Assembly: GCA_018985235.1 (NCBI GenBank)
Contig: JADGIG010000199.1
Span: 1-13,167, forward strand
Length of the DNA stretch: 13,167 nucleotides
Direction: 5' to 3'
Origin: Sanchytrium tribonematis
Lineage: Eukaryota > Sanchytriomycota > Sanchytriomycetes > Sanchytriales > Sanchytriaceae
Shown: piece by piece, positions 7,664 to 13,167 of the stretch
How positions within the stretch are numbered: the first letter of the stretch is position 1
Layout of the letters: every line of letters begins with the position of its first letter
The notes under the pieces: generated by a model
The model's input: the letters and a program-made list of their open reading frames with translations, nothing else
Database searches by the model: none
Told to the model about the DNA's origin: nothing
Program-made: the position numbers and the translations under genes

Positions 7664-8166
7664 TTAAATATCTTTTAATAAACCATCCAAGAAGGCGTTT
7701 ATTTGGTCACGCCCACTCAATTTGTCATCTGCAGAGGATGCTAGGAAAGTCCAACATTGTACATTTTGTTTAAATCGGTAAAAATAGCTATCAACCGATT
7801 CTTCTTGCATTTGCTTTAAGCGGCGAAATTTGCCATAAAGTTTGCGGTGTTTATCAGCACCAACAAAAATGTCTAGTACCTCTTGCAAAGCCTCTGTAGT
7901 GGACGGATATGGCGAAAATTCAATATAGGTCTGCAAAGCAACACCACCAAGAGCAAGTTTGAGTTGTACACAACCGGTTGACTCTGGATCATCAGTGTTG
8001 CTTCATTTTTCCACTTGCAAGTTGCCATGTGGCTTTCAAATTCCTTTCTGAAAAACACAAAGTTCTCACTAGGGGTACCAAAATATTTTTTTATACTCGA
8101 CTTATCCTCTGAATTGGGACACGTAAATTTAACGTCAGCGTTTTCGTATTTTAATTTCTGAAACAT
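7664..8166 (-). pseudogene. LTR retrotransposon gag (capsid), frameshifted
   Basis: An ATG at 8166 opens a frame with FGTPSENFVFFRKEFESHM. It leaves frame near 7990-8000 (a one-base loss would restore it), and the rest lies in the frame ending at the TAA at 7664-7666. That part shows YGKFRRLKQMQEESVDSYF and GRDQINAFLDGLLKDI. The (Q)xxxESVxxYxxRF and xxxFLxGL patterns are typical of Ty3/gypsy capsid domains. Gag would form the virus-like particle. The element lies on the opposite strand to the Ty3 pol at the left edge, so the two are separate insertions. Confidence 0.8.
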
Positions 8167-8552
8167 TTGAATTTAAAATGTCGTAACCGGTTAAGGAAGT
8201 AAGTTATTTATTGATGCTTCCTTTTATGGACTATGCAAGTACTTCTAATAAGTATGAATCCAATGGAATCATCCTTGGGGAATCACGGCTTCCTTTTATT
8301 GGTTACTAGATATGAAGGAAGATAGAGCGGAATTTGAATACTCGTGATATTACATTTTCGTGCCATTTAAATAGAAGCACCCATATCTTGTAGAATTTCA
8401 AACAAATAACGAGGGGTGTATTTTATAAATCTCTTGAAACCAATAAAAAATGGCCTTATTTGCATGTGAATCAATCCAAAACTATCAATTTTTCAGATTG
8501 CTTTAGCAACGAGTTCTGGAGTTATCCCAAATTAAAAGTAACATTCTGATAA
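8167..8552. other. Spacer between gag remnant and the GTPase gene
   Basis: There is no gene. It may include the 5' leader or LTR of the minus-strand retroelement. A 12-bp direct repeat gcttccttttat occurs at 8216-8227 and 8288-8299. No LTR boundaries or target-site duplication could be identified. Confidence 0.4.
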
Positions 8553-8558
8553 TTTATT
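8553..8558 (-). terminator. AATAAA polyadenylation signal of the tandem G-domain gene
   Basis: On the minus strand AATAAA begins six bases after the TAG stop at 8565-8567. It is the only canonical signal close to this gene end and implies a 3' untranslated region of only some 25-40 bases. Confidence 0.7.
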
Positions 8559-8564
8559 AGAAAA

Positions 8565-11183
8565 CTATTTTTTTTTGAATGTAACTCGCAAATCTTTCCA
8601 TAAAGATGATGCATTGATAATTACGCTTTGTATTGCCTTTGGCAGCAATGTACTATTATCACTCTCGATCAAATCCTTAAAAAGATACCCGTTATTTGGG
8701 AGATTTAACAACAATTGCTTCGTATCTTCAATTGATTTTAAATCCACAGGTGCTTTACTAAATTCCTTGACCATTTCTTGGTATTCGTGAAGTTTCAAAA
8801 TCAAGAACTGTTTCAGAGAGTCATTATTTTCCTCCTCAATCTGGTGCTCAATCTCATTCTCAACTATATCGTATCCCAGAATTAAACAATTTCGCACCAT
8901 AAAAGAACGAATTCGAGCAGAGCTAGTTAGCATTATTGTCAATTCATTATAATTGTCTTCTTTTAATTTTTTTCGATCCCTTAATAATTCTTCTTTAGTA
9001 ATAACTTGATTTACCACTTGGTTTACCAGTTTGACATCATCATTGTCTTTAGGGTCATCTACATATCTATACTTTTTAACGAAATGTTGACTATCGTCAT
9101 GTCCACATTCGCAATTCACGAAAGCAGCACTAAACCACCACCAGCCGCGAGACATATTCCCCCAACCTCCTTTTTCTGTCTTATAGCATTCTTTTTTACC
9201 GCATTCATAATTAGTACAAGAAATTATTTTTAAACCTAACTCTTCTTGTACTTTCTTCTTGGGTCTAGCTTTGAGAAGCTCCAAATTTCCTTTAGTTTCT
9301 CTAATACGTTCCTCTTGATTAGATATTTCCTGATTGTATTCAAAAATTAGCTTGCTTGCCTGGGAAATAGGTCCCGATAATTGTTTTGACAAGTCTTGGC
9401 AAAAATTCAATGTTAAAATTTCTGAAAAATTTACGGGCTTTTTTGCAGTCACAAAATCTTTGAAAAGCCGAATCATCTCAGCTCTCGATTCATCCCAGTG
9501 CTGACGGCATTGAATTTCACCATGTGAGGATTTATAAAGGGACATATTGCATCCAGATTTGGCCATGACCAAATATTGATAGCACTTGTTTTCAAAGTCA
9601 AATGAGTTTTCTGTGTCAATTTTCACATCTGTTTTTATTTCTTCTAGAAAATCCTCAATGACAGAGTGTGCGTCCGATGATCCGGCTGTACCTGTAAAAC
9701 AGAATGCGACATTTTTAGCCGCGGGTTTGGGGATAATTCTCAGTATATTTTGAAAGTTCTCGCGAACTTCTGGAGACAACTTATTTTCAGATCCTCTGAT
9801 GAGAAACACAGCACAATTGTAAAGTGGATCTGCCTTGATATGATTTAAAATGCTTACAAAATTTTTTTCATCTTGTTCTTTGCCTTCAGTATCATTGATT
9901 CCAGGAGTATCCACAAGCTCGATTACAAATTTTGAATCAGGATTATCCATATCTGGAATAGTAAATTCGTAAGTTGTGCAATCTTTAGTGTTTGAAGCTA
10001 TCATTTTGCTATTAAATTCTGACTGCTGTTCGCGAAATTGCGCTTTTATCTTGTCGGAGCCTCTCGCTTCAAATACCGTCGGAATGACACAATTCACCTT
10101 ACCCGGACAATTTACAGCATCTTCCAGAGTCTCAAAACTTAAATAATTTTGAATAGAGTTAATAAATGTTGATTTTCCAGCTCGTGATGTACCTATAACC
10201 ATTAGTTTGTAAGTTTTACAATCATCAGTTTTGACAGTGTCCTCCTTAGAGTCAACCATAAAATTGACCTTTTGTCTGGAGAATACAAAGCCATGAAAAA
10301 GCCGCACTGTTTCAGCTCTTGAATCTTTCCAATGTTGAACACATTGGTTTTCGCTGTATACAGGCCGAAATTGGGTAATATCGCAACCACTTTTTGCCAT
10401 GACCAAAAATTGGTAGCATTTGTTTTCAAAAGCAAAGGAATTTGCTTCGTTAATATTTATATTGGTATCAGTTTCATCTAGAACCTCTTCTATGACTGAA
10501 TAAGCATTTGAGAGAGCAGGCGACCTTGTGAAACAGAAGGTGACATTTTGAGCCGCAGATTTTGGAATAAGTCGTAACATCTTTTGCAATTTCTCTCGAA
10601 CTTCTGGTGTTAAAGTATGCATTGTACCGTCTACCACAAATATTGCACAATTATAGAGTGGATCTACTTTGATATGTTCAAGAACCATTGCAAAATCATT
10701 CTCATCTTGCACTTTACTTTGTTGATCATTGCTCCACGGAACCTCCATCATCTCCATTACAATGGCCGCATTAGAATTTTCCTTCACTGGAATTTTGAAT
10801 CTATAAGTTTTGGATTCCATAAAATTGCTTGTTGATTCAACATTGAAATCTGATTGCTTTTCACGAAACTCCACTTTTTTCTTGTCAGAGCCTCTGGCTT
10901 CAAATAAGGTTGGTACTACAAATTTTAGCCCGCTTGGACATTCTATAGCCTCTTTTAACGTTTCAAAATTTAAATAATTTTGAAAAGAATTGATCAAAGT
11001 TGACTTTCCAGCTCTTGATGTACCTAAAACCATCAGTTTATAGACCTTGGATATATCTTCACTAGTGCTATCAATAATCTGTTCACTATCGTTATTCAAT
11101 GCAACGCTGGACAGCCTCTCCGAGGTACCAGGGATTTCAACATGTTCAAAATCTGACATAGCTTGGTATGAATACGATGTCAT
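8565..11183 (-). CDS. Tandem AIG1/GIMAP-like GTPase with Cys/His-rich C-terminal region
   Basis: This is an 872-codon intronless frame. Two homologous G domains lie at about residues 47-306 and 324-583, roughly 55-60% identical by eye. Both keep the P-loop GTSRAGKST (54-62 and 331-339) and EARGSDK. Domain 2 has a proper G3, DTPG (425-428), but in domain 1 the same place is EVPW (147-150), so domain 1 probably binds GTP poorly or cannot hydrolyse it. No TKxD is visible; FCFTR/FCFTG stands where G4 should be, as in divergent invertebrate AIG1-type proteins. Residues ~600-645 look coiled-coil. C656, C661, C666, C691, C693, H695 and H700 form a likely zinc site, and helices follow to the end. No signal peptide or membrane segment is seen. 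ATG at residue 9 (11159) has a better context and fits the TATA box, so 864 residues is also likely. Vertebrate GIMAPs act on membranes in lymphocytes; the role here is unknown. Confidence 0.88.
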   Translation of the reverse strand: MTSYSYQAMSDFEHVEIPGTSERLSSVALNNDSEQIIDSTSEDISKVYKLMVLGTSRAGKSTLINSFQNYLNFETLKEAIECPSGLKFVVPTLFEARGSDKKKVEFREKQSDFNVESTSNFMESKTYRFKIPVKENSNAAIVMEMMEVPWSNDQQSKVQDENDFAMVLEHIKVDPLYNCAIFVVDGTMHTLTPEVREKLQKMLRLIPKSAAQNVTFCFTRSPALSNAYSVIEEVLDETDTNININEANSFAFENKCYQFLVMAKSGCDITQFRPVYSENQCVQHWKDSRAETVRLFHGFVFSRQKVNFMVDSKEDTVKTDDCKTYKLMVIGTSRAGKSTFINSIQNYLSFETLEDAVNCPGKVNCVIPTVFEARGSDKIKAQFREQQSEFNSKMIASNTKDCTTYEFTIPDMDNPDSKFVIELVDTPGINDTEGKEQDEKNFVSILNHIKADPLYNCAVFLIRGSENKLSPEVRENFQNILRIIPKPAAKNVAFCFTGTAGSSDAHSVIEDFLEEIKTDVKIDTENSFDFENKCYQYLVMAKSGCNMSLYKSSHGEIQCRQHWDESRAEMIRLFKDFVTAKKPVNFSEILTLNFCQDLSKQLSGPISQASKLIFEYNQEISNQEERIRETKGNLELLKARPKKKVQEELGLKIISCTNYECGKKECYKTEKGGWGNMSRGWWWFSAAFVNCECGHDDSQHFVKKYRYVDDPKDNDDVKLVNQVVNQVITKEELLRDRKKLKEDNYNELTIMLTSSARIRSFMVRNCLILGYDIVENEIEHQIEEENNDSLKQFLILKLHEYQEMVKEFSKAPVDLKSIEDTKQLLLNLPNNGYLFKDLIESDNSTLLPKAIQSVIINASSLWKDLRVTFKKK

Positions 11184-11295
11184 TAGTGCTCCACGCTTTA
11201 TATTCGAAAATTGAGCTCACGTGATCGAGACGTCAATTGACACATGATAGACGTGGGTAAACCTTTAAAAAACCTGAAGCACTTTTTCAAAATTC
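11184..11295. promoter_or_regulatory. 112-bp shared divergent promoter
   Basis: This gap separates the starts of two oppositely transcribed GTPase genes, so it must hold both core promoters. It contains a perfect TCACGTGA (11217-11224, E-box/CLEAR-like), GACGTCA (11229-11235, CRE-like), the palindrome GTCAATTGAC (11232-11241) and GACGTGG (11250-11256, XBP1/bZIP-like). The three ACGT cores start at 11219, 11230 and 11251. bHLH-Zip and bZIP factors bind such sites. A TTTAAAAAA run at 11264-11272 could serve as a weak TATA element for the rightward gene. Confidence 0.7.
11196..11202 (-). promoter_or_regulatory. TATA box (TATAAAG) for the tandem G-domain gene
   Basis: On the minus strand TATAAAG ends only 12 bases before the first ATG (11183). 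With the usual ~30-base distance, transcription would start near 11165-11175, after the first ATG and before the ATG at 11159. This argues that residue 9 is the true start. Confidence 0.5.
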
Positions 11296-13002
11296 ATGGA
11301 GGAACCATTACAAATTGATACGTCTTTGATAAATTTATTGAGTGATTTGAGAGCACTAGGCTTTCAAGAAAAATTCGAGAACTACGACTCAATTGAACTT
11401 CCATGCATCTGTGTTGTTGGGCATCAAAGTTCAGGTAAATCTAGTTTGTTATCAGAACTAGTAGGATTCAAATTTCCAACTGGTGCAGGAAAAGCAGTGA
11501 CAAAATGCCCGATCGAATGTCACGCATCTAAAGCAGCCGAGCAGTACCTCAAGGTTTCACACGGAAATCAAATTTTGCATGAGGGAGGATTTTTAGAGCC
11601 AGAAGGTCTATACAATCTCATCAAAACAAAGACCATGTCTAAATTTGATATTACCCCCGTTATTATCAAACAGACTGGTCCAGATTGTCATGAATTTTCT
11701 GTAGTTGATTTACCTGGGTTGACAGCTGACAAAGTCGAAAAGCAACAAGTTGAACAAATGTACAACAAATATATTAAAAGCAAATACACCATCATGTGTA
11801 TTGCAAATCAAGCAAGTGTTGATTTAAAGACGAATGATGCATTGACGCTTTGTTCTGCAGTGGACAAAGAAAGCGAACGCACTGTCCTAGTTTTTACCAA
11901 AATTGATGAATTTAATTCGCCTGACTTAATCAATTTGATCTTGGATAAAAATGGATATGCTGTTAGATGCCGAACAGCATTTAATGAGGATTTGGCATAT
12001 CTAGAGCAACAGACATTTGAGAGAGAAATCTGGTCAAAATTTCCCACTAAATATAAAGGCATTGCGCGTCTACGAGAAACCTTGCAATTGCGTCTGACCA
12101 AAAAAATAAAGGAGCAACTCCCAAGGCTAGCTGGCCAATTGTTAGAAGAGAAAAGAAAAAAAGAAATTCAAATGGAAAATTTCAATATCCATGCTCTATC
12201 AGATTCTGACATTTCTTTCAAAGCAGGCATGTGTCTAAAAGATTTTTCAGGTCAGATTTTGAGTTTTTGTAATGGCACAAGCACAGATAATATTTTGTAT
12301 TTATTTCAATTTCTAGACAATGATGAATTGGTTCATAAGGTAGAAAGCATTATCAAATTTGACTTGAAAGAGTTTGAGTTGCTTTGTAAGAAATTCCCAG
12401 GGAAAGGCTTTAAATTTTTAGGTAGTGAACAGATTCACTTGAACTGCGTCAAGCGTTCCATCGAATTAATTAGGCCAATTCTTGTTCATTATGTGGCGAA
12501 ATTAAGTAGTGATTTGTCTTCTGATTACAATTCACGTTTCCAAAGTGCCAGTGCTCTTGATAATGGTGTGATGAAAGCGATGACTCAAAAACTGGACCTT
12601 TTTATAGATAAGACCAAGATTAAGATTTTGGAGGAATTGGACAAAAAATTGTCGTCTGAAGGCAACTATTTAACCTATAGAACCACTCAGATTAAGGAAT
12701 TGACAAAGCCACGGTTGGGCAATCCTAACCCAATGTATGAGTACATTCTCACGTATAATAATATATTAGCACAGAGACTTGTAGAGTATTTGGAATGTAT
12801 AACTAAGCAATATTTTTTGAATGAGTTTGCGATGGGTTTTGAGGCTTATTGTCAAGAATCAACATCTGGGCGTCAGGAATTCATTATAATTTTGAAAGAA
12901 TTATTGACGCCGTCCGAGGAAACAAAGAAAAGGTATACATCAATTGAATACCAAGTCTCCCAGCTAAATGTTGCCTTGAAACTATTGAAAGATTTTCAAT
13001 AA
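11296..13002 (+). CDS. Dynamin-family GTPase, Mx-like
   Basis: This is a 568-codon intronless frame, with TGA in frame 21 bases upstream of the ATG. After a short N-terminal helix (LINLLSDLRALGF, bundle signalling element) the G domain shows G1 GHQSSGKSS (42-50), G2 Thr69 in AVTKCP, G3 DLPG (138-141), G4 TKID (201-204) and a G5 region YAVRCRTA (221-228). TKCP and the Cys-Arg at G5 resemble Mx proteins (TRCP, KCRGQ) more than classical dynamin (TRRP, NRSQ). A helical stalk of ~300 residues follows. The end, YQVSQLNVALKLLKDF, fits the GED helix, so the protein seems complete though shorter than human Mx (about 660). PH and proline-rich regions are absent. Family members form GTP-driven polymers that remodel membranes or, for Mx, bind viral components. 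H43, where dynamins have Gly or Asp, is unusual. A defence role is inferred only. Confidence 0.9.
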   Translation: MEEPLQIDTSLINLLSDLRALGFQEKFENYDSIELPCICVVGHQSSGKSSLLSELVGFKFPTGAGKAVTKCPIECHASKAAEQYLKVSHGNQILHEGGFLEPEGLYNLIKTKTMSKFDITPVIIKQTGPDCHEFSVVDLPGLTADKVEKQQVEQMYNKYIKSKYTIMCIANQASVDLKTNDALTLCSAVDKESERTVLVFTKIDEFNSPDLINLILDKNGYAVRCRTAFNEDLAYLEQQTFEREIWSKFPTKYKGIARLRETLQLRLTKKIKEQLPRLAGQLLEEKRKKEIQMENFNIHALSDSDISFKAGMCLKDFSGQILSFCNGTSTDNILYLFQFLDNDELVHKVESIIKFDLKEFELLCKKFPGKGFKFLGSEQIHLNCVKRSIELIRPILVHYVAKLSSDLSSDYNSRFQSASALDNGVMKAMTQKLDLFIDKTKIKILEELDKKLSSEGNYLTYRTTQIKELTKPRLGNPNPMYEYILTYNNILAQRLVEYLECITKQYFLNEFAMGFEAYCQESTSGRQEFIIILKELLTPSEETKKRYTSIEYQVSQLNVALKLLKDFQ

Positions 13003-13010
13003 ATATTAAA
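12998..13010 (+). terminator. Polyadenylation signals overlapping the dynamin stop codon
   Basis: AATAAA (12998-13003) overlaps the TAA stop at 13000-13002, and ATTAAA follows at 13005-13010. The last codon and stop thus form part of the processing signal, implying a very short 3' untranslated region, as in the leftward gene. Confidence 0.65.
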
Positions 13011-13167
13011 TACTAAGGAGGTAAATGCTGATACGCAACTTTATGAGTTTTACCATGTTTTCTAAGGGGTGTTAAGGTATGCAAAATAATGAAACGCAAG
13101 GAGACGCCGCCACGTCATTCTGAGTCATTTTTATAGTTTGTTTTATGACCCGATTTGTAATTTTAGC
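13011..13167 (+). other. Downstream flank
   Basis: No gene, repeat or RNA was recognised in this short stretch to the window end. Confidence 0.5.

Noticed and set aside
1-8166. One single LTR retrotransposon spanning both pol (left) and gag-protease (right)
   Set aside because: The pol piece is on the plus strand and gag-protease on the minus strand, with a Harbinger element and unrelated DNA between. They are separate insertions.
8575-12101. Open frames opposite to the two GTPase genes (for example near 8575-8790, 9006-9233, 10617-10835 and 11808-12101)
   Set aside because: They are antisense shadows of the long coding frames, without motifs or own signals.
13015-13075. AAGGAGGT followed at once by an ATG frame of 16 codons, and a similar AAGGAGA before the ATG at 1981
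   Set aside because: They look like bacterial ribosome-binding sites, but the window is clearly eukaryotic. The first spacing is too short, and purine-rich runs are common here.
1-13167. CRISPR array, rRNA or toxin-antitoxin genes
   Set aside because: No regularly spaced repeats, no rRNA-like sequence and no recognisable toxin families were seen.

Overview
The window looks like AT-rich nuclear DNA of a eukaryote, most likely an invertebrate animal with a compact genome. Four things point that way: decayed Ty3/gypsy retrotransposon genes, a PIF/Harbinger DNA transposon with its Myb/SANT-like partner, AATAAA polyadenylation signals at gene ends, and TATA-type promoters. No operon structure, rRNA or tRNA was seen. 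The species cannot be told from the sequence alone.

The left two thirds (1 to about 8170) is a transposon graveyard. Positions 1-1468 (+) hold the reverse transcriptase end, RNase H and integrase of a Ty3/gypsy pol gene, with frameshifts, stops and an internal deletion. Positions 2386-3471 hold a broken PIF/Harbinger element whose Myb-like gene (+) and transposase (-) end tail to tail. Positions 3854-6540 contain a retropepsin-like fragment and several short open stretches that I cannot assign. A GC-rich island at about 6711-6970 looks foreign. Positions 7013-8166 (-) carry gag and protease of a second LTR retrotransposon, also broken.

The right third (8553-13010) is different. Two long, intact, intronless GTPase genes are transcribed away from each other from a 112-bp gap. 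The leftward gene (8565-11183, -) encodes an 872-residue protein (864 if the second ATG is used). It has two tandem AIG1/GIMAP-like G domains, the first with a destroyed G3 motif, and a C-terminal Cys/His-rich part with predicted helices. The rightward gene (11296-13002, +) encodes a 568-residue dynamin-family GTPase with Mx-like G-domain features and a GED-like end, and no PH or proline-rich region.

In vertebrates the nearest analogues of both proteins (GIMAPs and Mx) belong to immune defence. The shared promoter carries three ACGT-core sites spaced 11 and 21 bp apart, so the two genes may be co-regulated. My main hypothesis is a co-expressed pair of membrane- or pathogen-directed GTPases, possibly an invertebrate cell-autonomous defence module. 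The pairing and the motifs are seen directly; the defence role is inferred.
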